In this document: one piece after another, positions 10,993 to 21,600 of the stretch
How the letters are laid out: each line of letters begins with the position of its first letter
How positions within the stretch are numbered: position 1 is the first letter of the stretch
DNA from: Okeania sp. KiyG1
Lineage (GTDB): Bacteria > Cyanobacteriota > Cyanobacteriia > Cyanobacteriales > Microcoleaceae
Direction: 5' to 3'
Assembly (NCBI RefSeq): GCF_014132355.1
Contig: NZ_BLZO01000184.1
Location: forward strand, 124,001 to 188,000
Length of the DNA stretch: 64,000 nucleotides
Translations under genes and position numbers: made by a program
The notes under the pieces: generated by a model
Told to the model about the DNA's origin: nothing
What the model saw: only the letters and a program-made list of their open reading frames with translations
The model's database searches: none

Positions 10993-11084
10993 AATATTTA
11001 GGAGTTAAGTGGCCAATTTTCAGGAGCTTAAATATGTTATACCAATTCGATCAATTTTTGCTACAGATAGCTTGGGCATTTTTT

Positions 11085-11263
11085 ATATCAAATCCGTTTA
11101 ATTCGGATAAAAAAATGTTCCATCTTCAACCATTACCAAATATTTCCTCATCTCCCCATCTCCCCATCTCCCCATCTCCCCATCTCCCCATCTCCCCATC
11201 TCCCCATCTCCCCATCTCCCCATCCCCCCATCTCCCTATCACCGATGCTACCGGATTTGATAT
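11085..11263. mobile_element. Family C MITE with octamer core
   Basis: ATATCAAATCCG and CGGATTTGATAT bound the element. Inner sequence AAAAATGTTCCATCTTCAAC is shared with copies at 51412-51548, 37657-37787 and 61041-61220. The core is about ten copies of CCCCATCT (11148-11238). Confidence 0.8.
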
Positions 11264-11728
11264 TAGGGGTCAGGTAGGGGAACAATCGAATTTGAGATGT
11301 ACAGAATGAATAGCTTCGATGCCATTTATTAGTTCATAAATTATCTGATTAGTCAAAGGGACAACTCCAGAAAAGAGGGAGTAGGGAGTAGGGAGTAGGG
11401 AACCCACCCCTAACCCCTCCCAGGAGGGGAATAATCGATAATTTCTGTGGGATAATTCATTTGATTTTTATTATTATTTGATTTTTATTATTAGGAGAGT
11501 TCTAGAGGGACATCTCCTGTAAATTCTGTTTATTGCCCCGATTATTCGTAACATTCTTTTTTCACGCTTGGTATTACATATATTACACCTTTAAATTATA
11601 ATAAGTAATGGCGTTGGTGAATTTAGCTATGATTTTCGTGGCTGTAGGAATAGGGAATAGGTATGGAGGGAATAGTAGGGACGTTGCATGCAACGTCCCT
11701 ACAGATTATTTCGTTTACCGAATAATTA
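11264..11728. other. Spacer of repeat fragments
   Basis: No gene seen. It holds an E-like half element with GAGTAGG heptamers (about 11375-11400), an IS630-type right end near 11545-11575, and a family G left arm at 11609 without its right partner. Confidence 0.55.
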
Positions 11729-12117
11729 GGGCTTGCTGATTAAATCTCAAAGCATTGACATATAAAGACAAGTACCTTTTTGGAGCCTTTAAAAAGTGCA
11801 TGGTATCACGTCTAATATCATGTCCGGTTGAACAGTTATAAATAAACGACGAAGGAGTCAGGAGACAGGAGACAGGAGACAGGAGGGTAGAAAGAAGAAG
11901 AAGGAGAAAGTTTTTTTATCACGCTCTTATCCGGACATGATATAAAAACGCTCAAAAAGGAGCGTATTTTAGGCGCATAGTTGGGCAGAACAATCTTGGG
12001 ACAAAACGCCCGCTCCTACCTCCTCGCTCATTCCCATTTCTTCCCCTCCTGGGAGGGGTTAGGGGTGGGTTGTCTCCTGTCTCCTACTCCAGCAAAAAGA
12101 CTTTTTTCAGCAAACCC
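11729..12117. mobile_element. Family A MITE carrying a nested family B MITE
   Basis: Arms GGGCTTGCTGATTAA and CAGCAAACCC lie between TA dinucleotides. Inside, 11815-11943 is a complete family B element (ATATCATGTCCGG to CCGGACATGATAT) with GGAGACA heptamers, so B inserted after A. No gene is seen from 12118 to 12247, where a lone B arm ends the spacer. Confidence 0.75.
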
Positions 12118-12247
12118 TAATTAAGGTTTAAAGCCTTTCACTCGCCGTGGAGAAACAAGCGGTCGCCGACGCGGGGTCGCACTGCTTCTGCCCTCTGCTT
12201 TCCTTCCGCCAAAGTGTAACTATTCAACCGGACATGATATAATAGGA

Positions 12248-15200
12248 CTATGGAGAAGCTTTTAGCTCAATGGGAATAGTCACAGTAAAAGTGGTTTTAC
12301 CAGGAACAGAGACAAAAGTAATTCCTCCCTGATGTTTGTCAACAATCTTTTTGACAATTTCTAACCCTAAACCACTACCTTCTCCAGCAGGTTTGGTCGT
12401 AAAGAAAGGTTGAAAGATTTTATCTTGAATCTCTGGGGGTATACCAGTTCCAGAATCTGTAATTTCTACAACAATATTTTGATTTTCCTCCCGCACCTCA
12501 ATCTCAATCTTTCCCTTTCCATCGATCGCTTGAATTCCATTATGAATCAAGTTGGTCCACACTTGCACTAATTCATCAGCATAGCAAAGAATTTTGGGAA
12601 TATCTTGATAGTGGTGAATTACTTCCACGCCCTTTTTCAAATAGTTGTGGTACAACTCCAAAACTGTTTCGATACCGTCACTAATCTGAACTAACTGTTT
12701 TTCCCCACTGTGGTCGTAACGGGCGTAGCTTTTGAGGGCAAAGACTATTTTTGAGGCTCGCTCCACAGCTTGGTTAATATTTTGACTGTTGCTGTAAAGG
12801 CGGGCAATATCGTAGGCAATTTGCACAATTTGGTTGCCATGAGGAGTTTGCAGTAAAGATATTTGAGATGCAAAACTATCATGTAACCCTGCTTCGGCGA
12901 TCAGGTGAGCTAGTTGTTTGGCATTGGTAATATGATGAGATTCAAGTTGTTTGGTAACAGTACGTTTAATTTGACGTTTTTCTCTAGTACTGAGACTGGT
13001 TTGGTTGTTCGTGGCAAGTTGTAGGAATTTGAAACAGTGGGTTTGTTGTTGTGGGTTGAGTAGGGGTAATAGTTGAGGTAGTTGAAACAAGGATGCTTCG
13101 AGGGCTTTGCCGGTGTTACCAATGGCAGCGCGAATGGCTCCGAGAGGTGTATTAATTTCATGGGCAATTCCGGCGACCAGTTGTCCGAGTGCTGCCATTT
13201 TCTCAGATTGAATTAATTCATTTTGGGTGGTTTTGAGTTGGTTGAGAGTATCAGAGAGTTCCTGGGTACGTTCGGCGACTTTTTGCTCTAAGTTATGATA
13301 AAGTCGAGCATTGTCAATGGCGATCGCTGCTTGCCCAGAGAGGAGTTTTAGGAGTTCTAAGCGCTCTGGTGTAAAAGCACCTGTGGTAAGATTATTTTCT
13401 AAATAAACAATACTGCTGAGTTTTCCTTGGTTAAGTAGGGGAGCGCACAGAACAGATTTAACTTGATATTTTTGAATGTAGGGTTGATTAGTAAAATTGC
13501 CCTGGTGCATGGCATCATCAAGAACTAGACTCTCTTTAGTCCGCATCACATAGTTGATAATGGCTGAAGACAGCAGCAATATTTTGTCATCCGGTTTTAC
13601 TAACTTAGACTGCAAGGTGGCGATCGCTCCATCAACGGATGCTTCGGCTTCAATTAACAATTCATTATTGGTTTCAAGAATTAAAAATCCTGATCTAGCA
13701 CCTGTATTTTCTAGCAAAATTGTCATCAGTTTTTCTAATAATTTATCCAGTACAATTTCCTCAGAAATAGCTTGAGATGCTTTCATTACTGTTGCAAAGT
13801 CTAGGAAGTTTATAGCATGATTTTCAGTTACATTATAGGTTGTGGTGATGGGTTGATTTTTAATACTTCTGACTGTGGATAATTGAGAGAGTAATTGTGA
13901 ATATTTTTCTTCTAAATCTTCTAATTTATATTTAGCACCCCAAAGTTTATAACAATAGTAGGCTTTCTCAATGTAAAGTTGAGCAAATTCTTCTTTCCCT
14001 CTCCTCAGCCAAAATTTAGCAGCTAATTCATTTGCTAAAGCTTCATTTTGAATAAATTGATTTTCCTGTGCTGAAGTGATGGCCTGGTCATATAATTCCA
14101 TTGCTTTTAATTCTTTGCCTGAAAATCTAGCCATTTCTGCTGCAATTAAAAGATATTTGTGCAGAAAGTTATCTGGGCAGTTATCCGCCCAAATTTTCAT
14201 TTGTGTTTGATTTTCTGTTAATTTTTCCCAATATTTTTGTTGCTCATGTTCTGAAGCATCTTCATAGAGTGCTGCCAAAGTAAGTGAATAGTGAAAGTTA
14301 TATTCGGAGCTTTGAAAATGTCCGAGAACAAATTCAATTTTCTCTGCAGCTAACAAAGCACATTTGAGGGCTTCACTATATTCTCCGTAGAGATAAAGTA
14401 CCTGACATTTAAAAATATTAAAGGTACAAAGCCAAGCCAAACTATTATGTTCTTCACAAATTTCTAGATATTGAATATCGGTAATTTTTTCTGTACAAAA
14501 CTCAAGCTTATTATCTGTTTTTCCGGTCAAGTTTAATAGAGTGATTTGAAAACCTAATAGTCCATCAGTTGACCAATGATTATTATGTTTTTGGGTAAAT
14601 TGTAAGAATTGAGTCACATCTTCCAAAAGAGATTTGAGATTTTCACCTTGATAAAATCGGTAACGGGATTGATGTTCGAGAGCATATCCTGAAAATGTTA
14701 ATTCTCCAGATTCTAAACCAGTTTTATAAGACATATCGAAAATTGATTTAGCCTCTTTAATATGCTTCACCCAATGATTTAAATGACCTGCGAAAATCAA
14801 ACATGAACTACTTTGTTGAGCCAAATCATTGAATTTTTTACTCAGTTCAAGTGCTAGTAAACCAAACTCATAACCAGATTGATAATCTCCTAAAACTGAA
14901 CCTAAAATAAGCCCGTAGGTAACATAAGCTTTTGCTGATTCAGCAACATGACCATATTTAAGAGAAAGCTGCGCCATTTTGACAACAATGACAGCGTATA
15001 ATTCTTGGTGACTAAAGTAGGCTACTGGATCGATAGCAACTAATAATTTTATCGCCTCTTTTATTTCGGGTTTTTCAATTTCTGGCGCATCAATTAATGA
15101 GGTAATTTTTCGACCTGCTAAATATTTGTTTGCCTGAGTTAATTCAATTTCTAAAGTGGTTTGAAAATCCCGTTCTGGCAATTCAATATCTAGTATAAAC

Positions 15201-17794
15201 AGTGCTTTTCTACCTATTTGAATAGCTTCTGAATATTTTGCTATTAAGGTATATTGCACGATGAGCATCTTGTAGATTTCTGTCTTTTCTAAAACAGATT
15301 TGACTCGCTGCAAACTCTGATTAATTAATTCTTCGCTGCGGGAGAAATTCCCATTCAAATACTCAACTTCAATCAATTTTTTGTGTAAGACAAAAGCAAA
15401 TTCATAGTGAGAATTCCAAATATCTCCAATCATGGCTTGACTAGCTGTTGTTAAATATTCAAGTGCAGCAGAATAAGCAGTAGCATCTTTGGCTTTCTGA
15501 CCTGCTTTTAAGTTCAGATTTGCTAAGTCAAATTTTTCCTGTTCATCAACAATTAATTCTTGGCCGATATTGAGATGATCTACTATTTCAAAGATATTTT
15601 CTAATTTGGTATTATTAGCGAGTAAAAGCCTACCTATTTTCAGATGAATAGCTTTTTTATTAGACTCATTAATTAAACTATAAGCGGCTTGTTGGATGCG
15701 GTCATGGCCAAATTTATACTTTTGAATTAACAGTTGCTCATCCAACTCAGAAATAGAAACAATTAGACCAGATTGAATAGCTAATTTTAAATCTTCAAAA
15801 ATTACTAAAGTAGTTTTTTCAGTGGTTATTGCTAGAGTATGTAAATCAAACTCGGCTCCTAAACAAGCAGCTAAACACAAAATATGCTGAGTAGATTCCG
15901 GCAGTTTTTTCAACTTACCAATCATCAAATCTACGACATTATCTGTAATATTCATCCCATCAATTTGCCGGATATTCCATTGCCAAGCCCGGTTTTGTTT
16001 ATCAAAAGTTAGTAAATTTTCTGTGTACAAAGATTTCAGAAATTCATTCACAAAAAATGGATTTCCCTGAGTTTTATTAATAACTAATTCTGCTAAAGAT
16101 TTGACCGATAAAATATCGGAGTGTAGTGTATCAGCTATTAGTTGACTTACGTCTTCAGTTTTTAAAGGCTCCAAAGTGATTTGATTAACAGTTGTTCCAT
16201 GTTCCCTAATTTCTGACAAAGTCATCATCAAAGGATGAGTCAAATTAACTTCGTTATTACGATAAGCTCCCACTACGAATAAATATTTAGTTTCCGCATC
16301 ACTGAGCATCAATTTAATTAAATTCAGGCTAGCTAAATCTGCCCATTGTAAATCATCTAGAAAAATAACCAAAGGATGTTCTTTGGCACAAAATACTCGG
16401 ATAAAGTTATGAAAAAGAAGATTAAAACGGTTTTGTGACTCTGTTGCACCCAATTCTTGTACAGGTGGTTGTTGACCAATAATCTGTTCAATTTCAGGAA
16501 TAACATCAACAATAACTTGACCATTAACTCCCAATGTAGCTAACAGTTTTTCTCGCCATTGCTTTAATTCTGTTTCCCCTTCAGTCAACAGTTGTCGAAC
16601 CAAATTTTTGAAAGCAGCAACAACAGCAGAGTAGGGAATATTCCGCTGAAATTGGTCAAATTTTCCAGAGATAAAATAACCTCTTTCTTGAGTAATTGGT
16701 TTATGAATTTCCTGCACTAAAACTGATTTGCCAATCCCAGAATATCCTGCTACTAACATCAGTTCACTTTGACATTTTTCTCCTTGATTTTCATACCAAT
16801 AAAATTGAGTATCTGTGCCTGCAATTCGTGAAAATGCTGCTAATAATTGTTGGATTTGAAATTCCCGACCATAGAGTTTTTGAGGGATTTGAAACTTATC
16901 TGAAATATCTTCTTTTGCTATAGTAAATGTCTCAATTTTTCCCGTAGTTTCTAACTGTTGTAAACAGTTTTCTAAATCCGCTTTAATTCCCCAAGCACTT
17001 TGATAACGTTCTTCAGCAGTTTTTGCCATTAATTTCATAACAATATGTGAAATTACTGGGGGAATTTCTTCTCCCCCCATCTCCCCATCTCCCCATCTCC
17101 CCATCTCCATAAGAGGGGGTATTTTGGCAATATGACAATGAACTAATTCTAAAGCATCAGTCGCTGTAAAAGGGAGCTTTCCTGTTAACAATTTATAGAA
17201 GGTTACTCCCAGGGAATAAAAGTCCGTGCGATAGTCTAAAGAACGATTCATTCTACCTGTTTGTTCGGGAGAAATATAGGGGAGAGTTCCTTCTAGAACA
17301 TTGGGATTTTTGAGGGTGGGATTTTCTCTAGTTAGTTGAGTTGCCATCCCAAAATCAATGATTTTTAGTTGTTTAGTTTCTGAGTTAAAAACAATATTGG
17401 CTGGGTTAATATCTTTGTGAATTATATTATGATGATGAATTTGTCCTAAAATTTCTGTTATCTTAATGGCTATTGGGAGAAACTCAGTTAGAAGTAAAGC
17501 TTTGTTTTCAGTCAATTCTTGTAAAGATTTACCACCAAAATCTTCTAAGACAATTGCCAGTGTGTATTGATAAGGAATTATATCGTAAGCTTTGACTACA
17601 CCATCATATTTTAAGTTGGAGATGAGTTGATATTCTTGTTTGTAACGAGTTATTTCTTGAGGGCTGGGATAATCTTGTTTAAGAATTTTCAGAATTACAG
17701 GTTGACCATCATCTTCTCGAATAGCTTTATAAACTTCTGAGTTGATACTGTTGTAAATTGCAACCTGGTTTTTGTATTTAGAAATTGTGAGCAT
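12248..17794 (-). CDS. Ser/Thr kinase-AAA-TPR-GAF-histidine kinase
   Basis: An 1848-aa multi-kinase sensor of the type common in filamentous cyanobacteria. The Ser/Thr kinase domain (about 8-270) has the catalytic Lys in VILKILK, HKDINPAN and DFG. An AAA ATPase follows with Walker A GYSGIGKS (350-357) and Walker B FLDDLQWAD, then a long TPR-like helical region (about 700-1300), a GAF domain (about 1341-1498), the HisKA box AHEINTPLG (about 1545) and a HATPase domain with NLIHNGIQAI, DSGTGIP and GSGLGLEIV. An unusual stretch of about 150 residues separates the H-box from the N-box. An octanucleotide microsatellite lies in frame in the kinase domain (17069-17108). The C-terminal third is nearly identical to that of the neighbouring paralog. 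The signal sensed is unknown. Confidence 0.93.
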   Translation of the reverse strand: MLTISKYKNQVAIYNSINSEVYKAIREDDGQPVILKILKQDYPSPQEITRYKQEYQLISNLKYDGVVKAYDIIPYQYTLAIVLEDFGGKSLQELTENKALLLTEFLPIAIKITEILGQIHHHNIIHKDINPANIVFNSETKQLKIIDFGMATQLTRENPTLKNPNVLEGTLPYISPEQTGRMNRSLDYRTDFYSLGVTFYKLLTGKLPFTATDALELVHCHIAKIPPLMEMGRWGDGEMGGEEIPPVISHIVMKLMAKTAEERYQSAWGIKADLENCLQQLETTGKIETFTIAKEDISDKFQIPQKLYGREFQIQQLLAAFSRIAGTDTQFYWYENQGEKCQSELMLVAGYSGIGKSVLVQEIHKPITQERGYFISGKFDQFQRNIPYSAVVAAFKNLVRQLLTEGETELKQWREKLLATLGVNGQVIVDVIPEIEQIIGQQPPVQELGATESQNRFNLLFHNFIRVFCAKEHPLVIFLDDLQWADLASLNLIKLMLSDAETKYLFVVGAYRNNEVNLTHPLMMTLSEIREHGTTVNQITLEPLKTEDVSQLIADTLHSDILSVKSLAELVINKTQGNPFFVNEFLKSLYTENLLTFDKQNRAWQWNIRQIDGMNITDNVVDLMIGKLKKLPESTQHILCLAACLGAEFDLHTLAITTEKTTLVIFEDLKLAIQSGLIVSISELDEQLLIQKYKFGHDRIQQAAYSLINESNKKAIHLKIGRLLLANNTKLENIFEIVDHLNIGQELIVDEQEKFDLANLNLKAGQKAKDATAYSAALEYLTTASQAMIGDIWNSHYEFAFVLHKKLIEVEYLNGNFSRSEELINQSLQRVKSVLEKTEIYKMLIVQYTLIAKYSEAIQIGRKALFILDIELPERDFQTTLEIELTQANKYLAGRKITSLIDAPEIEKPEIKEAIKLLVAIDPVAYFSHQELYAVIVVKMAQLSLKYGHVAESAKAYVTYGLILGSVLGDYQSGYEFGLLALELSKKFNDLAQQSSSCLIFAGHLNHWVKHIKEAKSIFDMSYKTGLESGELTFSGYALEHQSRYRFYQGENLKSLLEDVTQFLQFTQKHNNHWSTDGLLGFQITLLNLTGKTDNKLEFCTEKITDIQYLEICEEHNSLAWLCTFNIFKCQVLYLYGEYSEALKCALLAAEKIEFVLGHFQSSEYNFHYSLTLAALYEDASEHEQQKYWEKLTENQTQMKIWADNCPDNFLHKYLLIAAEMARFSGKELKAMELYDQAITSAQENQFIQNEALANELAAKFWLRRGKEEFAQLYIEKAYYCYKLWGAKYKLEDLEEKYSQLLSQLSTVRSIKNQPITTTYNVTENHAINFLDFATVMKASQAISEEIVLDKLLEKLMTILLENTGARSGFLILETNNELLIEAEASVDGAIATLQSKLVKPDDKILLLSSAIINYVMRTKESLVLDDAMHQGNFTNQPYIQKYQVKSVLCAPLLNQGKLSSIVYLENNLTTGAFTPERLELLKLLSGQAAIAIDNARLYHNLEQKVAERTQELSDTLNQLKTTQNELIQSEKMAALGQLVAGIAHEINTPLGAIRAAIGNTGKALEASLFQLPQLLPLLNPQQQTHCFKFLQLATNNQTSLSTREKRQIKRTVTKQLESHHITNAKQLAHLIAEAGLHDSFASQISLLQTPHGNQIVQIAYDIARLYSNSQNINQAVERASKIVFALKSYARYDHSGEKQLVQISDGIETVLELYHNYLKKGVEVIHHYQDIPKILCYADELVQVWTNLIHNGIQAIDGKGKIEIEVREENQNIVVEITDSGTGIPPEIQDKIFQPFFTTKPAGEGSGLGLEIVKKIVDKHQGGITFVSVPGKTTFTVTIPIELKASP
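17069..17108 (-). repeat. Octanucleotide microsatellite inside the kinase domain
   Basis: Four copies of CCCCATCT encode the odd stretch MEMGRWGDGEMGG between KIPPL and EEIPPVISHIV. The paralog has no such insert. The unit is not a multiple of three, so gain or loss of one copy shifts the frame. Confidence 0.85.
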
Positions 17795-17872
17795 AATGAA
17801 TAGTTAATCGAAGTCGTGTTTGCTTTAGCGTTGCCGAGTAATAGTGGAGCGCGGCGCTCAAAGTCTAGTATT

Positions 17873-17996
17873 AGACATCTCTAGAAAATGAGGGAGTAGG
17901 CAGTAGTAGGGACGTTGCATGCAACGTCCGTACAGAGTAGGGAGAAAGAATTGATAATTTCTGAATTGATTTTATTTTTGATTTTTGGAGATGTCT
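17873..17996. mobile_element. Family E MITE
   Basis: AGACATCT and AGATGTCT arms are flanked by direct ATT repeats (17870-17872 and 17997-17999). The core has a GTAGGGACGTTGCATGCAAC-type palindrome. Confidence 0.75.
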
Positions 17997-17999
17997 ATT

Positions 18000-18669
18000 A
18001 GTTGCTCGGAATGATTTTCTAATACAATTGAAGTCCATTGTCGCTATAGAAATCTGTTTTGCCATAAGTAATATTCCACCCTTCAATTTATATTGTAATA
18101 TCATGTATCTTCAAAAGACCCACAATAAAAATTTTAGAACACAGGAAACAGGTTCAATAATTATTAATTATTAATTATTAATTATTAATTATCTCAAACC
18201 TTAATTATTCTGTAAAATTTATCAGAGAAAACATTTTTATTATGGCTAATTAATGAGACTTGATATAATATTATGTCCGTTTGAATACTTATACCAAATT
18301 AAAAAAAGGTAGTTATATCATGTCCGGTAGCATCGGTATTGTATAGAGAAGCTAAGGAAGAAGTAGGGGCGATTCGCGAATCGCCCCTACAAGGCAAGGA
18401 AAAACCTTATATGACGGTAGATACTTCCCCAACTTTTACACAAACGATACCAACGGACACGATATTACATCTTAATTGATGATTTATTCCTACAATAAAA
18501 AAATATAAATCCCATAAATTCTAACAATTCAACCTTTTTTCCTCTTTAATATTTCTGTTTTTCTTTCCCTATTCCCTATTCCCTGTGCCGTGACTGTAGC
18601 AATATTTTATGAAATTGGTATTACACTTTAGAAGAAAGAAGGTAGCGGGAGCTTTTGGTACAACTCCCC
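18000..18669. other. Spacer of repeat fragments, no gene seen
   Basis: Holds AATTATT heptamers (about 18151-18192), several family B and C half arms (18265-18475) and a GCGATTCGCGAATCGCCCC palindrome near 18369. No plausible coding frame. Confidence 0.5.
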
Positions 18670-21600
18670 CTACCTTCTACCTTCTTCAATTATGGGTAAT
18701 TCCGCTCGAAATGTTGTCTTTCCCGGTTGACTTTCAAAATCAATCTTTCCCTGATGTTTATCAATAATCTTTTTGACAATTTCTAACCCTAAACCACTAC
18801 CTTCTCCGGCAGCTTTTGTCGTAAAGAAAGGTTGAAAGATTTTATCCTGAATCTCTGGGGGTATACCAGTTCCAGAATCTGTAATTTTCACAACAATATT
18901 TTGATTTTCCACCCCCACTTGGATTTCTATTTTTCCCTTTCCATCCATCGCTTGAATTCCATTATGAATCAAGTTGGTCCACACCTGCACTAATTCATCA
19001 GCATAGCAAAGAATTTTGGGAAGCTCTTGATAGTGACGAATCACTTCCACACCCTTTTTCAAATAGTTGTGGTACAACTCCAAAACTGTTTCGATACCGT
19101 CACTAATCTGAACTAACTGTTTTTCCCCACTGTGGTCGTAACGTGCGTAGCTCTTGAGAGCAAAGACTATTTTTGAGGCTCGCTCCACAGCGTTGTTAAT
19201 ATTTTGACTGTTGCTGTAAAGGCGGGCAATATTGTAGGCAATTTGCACAATTTGGTGGCCATGAGGAGTTTGCAGTAAAGATATTTGAGATGCAAAACTA
19301 TCATGTAACCCTGCTTCGGCGATCAGGTGAGCTAGTTGTTTGGCATTGGTAATATGATGAGATTCAAGTTGTTTGGTAACATTACGTTTAATTTGACGTT
19401 TTTCTCTAGTACTGAGACTGGTTTGGTTGTTCGTGGCAAGTTGTAGGAATTTGAAACAGTGGGTTTGTTGTTGTGGGTTGAGTAGGGGTAATAGTTGAGG
19501 TAGTTGAAACAAGGATGCTTCGAGGGCTTTGCCGGTGTTACCGATGGCAGCGCGAATGGCTCCGAGAGGTGTATTAATTTCATGGGCAATTCCGGCGACC
19601 AGTTGTCCGAGTGCTGCCATTTTCTCCGATTGAATTAATTCATTTTGGGTGGTTTTGAGTTCTTGTAAAGTTTGGGACAGTTGTTGATTATTTTGCTGCA
19701 ATTCCTCCGTGCGTTCGGCAACTTGTTGTTCCAGGGTACGGTTGTAGTCTTCTAGTCGCTGGTAGAGGCGGGCATTTTCGATGGAGATGGCTGCTTGGGC
19801 AGTTAATAGTTTGAGGACTTCGATGCGTTCTGGGGTGAAAGCTTCTGTGGTAAGGTGATTTTCTAGGTAGAGGATACCGATTAATTTTCCTTGGTTAACG
19901 ATCGGAGTACAACAGAGGCTTTTGGGTGGTTGTTGAATGAGGTAGGGGTCTGCGCTAAAGGTTTTGTCTTGTTTGATATTGTTGATCAGCATTGTCTGTT
20001 GAGTCCGTTTGACGGTGTTAATGATGCTAATTGGTAAGTTGTCGGTTTTGTCAAAAGGAATGGTGGATAGGTAACATTGGTCACGATCGCATTTTGCTGC
20101 TATTTCCCAACTGCCAGAGCTGTCTAAAATTAAAGCTCCTGCGTCTGCTCCGGCGTTTTCGAGGACTATGTACATTAGTTTGGATAGCAAGGCATTAAGT
20201 TCGATTTCCTCAGAGAGAGTGTGAGAGGCTTTGATTATACTTGCTAGGTCGAGACTTTCGGAAATTCCGCTTGAGGTACTGGTAATAGTGTCCGTCATCT
20301 TGCGCATCATCATTTGGTTTTTTGATTGCGGAATTTTACTGTTGAGAATAGGCGCAAGCAGTTGAGGATATTTTTGTTCTAGTTGGTCAGTCTTAGCTTT
20401 AGCTCCCCAACGAGCATAACAGTAGTATGCTTCCTGCATATAGATAGCAGCAATTTTTTCTTTCCCCCAGTCTAGGTAAAATTTGGCTACGAGTTCGTTC
20501 CCTAATGCTTCTTCTTGGAGATATTCATTTTCTTGAGCTAGAGTAATGGCGCGGTCGTACAATTCTATAGCTTCTAACATTTTTCCCGAAATTCGAGCAA
20601 TTTCTGCTTCTACCAAACAACACAGATGCAGGAAATTTGCCGGACAATTCTGTGCCCAAATGGCAAGTTGTTTTTGATAGGTCGAGATTTTTTCCCCATA
20701 TTCTAATTTTTGAGTCTCTGTTGCATTGGGATAAAGTGATGCCATCAGCAGTGCATAAATAAATAAATGATGGGCATAAGGAAGCAACCCTTGAGGTGCA
20801 ACATTAATAATTTCTGCATCAGCTTCCTGGCAACATTCTAACGCCTCCGACTGTCGGTCGTACAAGAACAGAAGTTGAGTTTTCAAGATGTTATAAATGC
20901 ATATTACTTGCCAGTTTTTATGCTGTCTACACTTTTCTAAATATTCAGATTCGACTATATTTGTTCTTACTCCCATCAATTCTGAAAAGAGCATCCCACC
21001 GCCAATGAAAAGGTCGATCGCCCATTGATTTTTGTATTTTTGAGTGAAGGCTAATGAAGAACTAATTTCTGCTAGTAGTTTTTCTAAGGGAATACTTTGA
21101 TAGAAACGGCAATACATATTATGACCAAAAGCATAAGCTGCATATTGCAAATTACTAGATTCTAAACCAACTCTATAGGATGATAGATAATCTTCACTTG
21201 CTACTTTTAGAGGATGTGACCAATGTCTGAGGGAACTACCTATCATCAAATAAGCCACACTCTCAGCAGATTTATTATTAAAGGTTTTGGTTAACTCGAT
21301 AGTTACATCAAGCAACTTATCTGTATTTTGATAATTATTCAGAGCATATCCTCGCAAACCGCCAAAAGCAGGATAAATATATCCAACTTCTGGTGTATTT
21401 CCGTATTTCAAGCACAGGTTAACTGCTTTGGCGCAAATGACAGACCATAGTCGTTGATGAGAACGATAGGTTGGCGGTCCTAAGGTAATTAAGAGTTTGA
21501 TTGCCATTTTTTGTTCTGGTTGAGTCATCAAAGGCAATTCAGTCAGGGAAGTAAAGGGTAGATTTTTAAAGGTTTCTGTGGCGATGGCTAGTTCTGCGTC

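Noticed and set aside
11034-11309. Open frame with SPHLPI repeats
   Set aside because: It is a translation of the octamer core of a family C MITE; no start context or homology.
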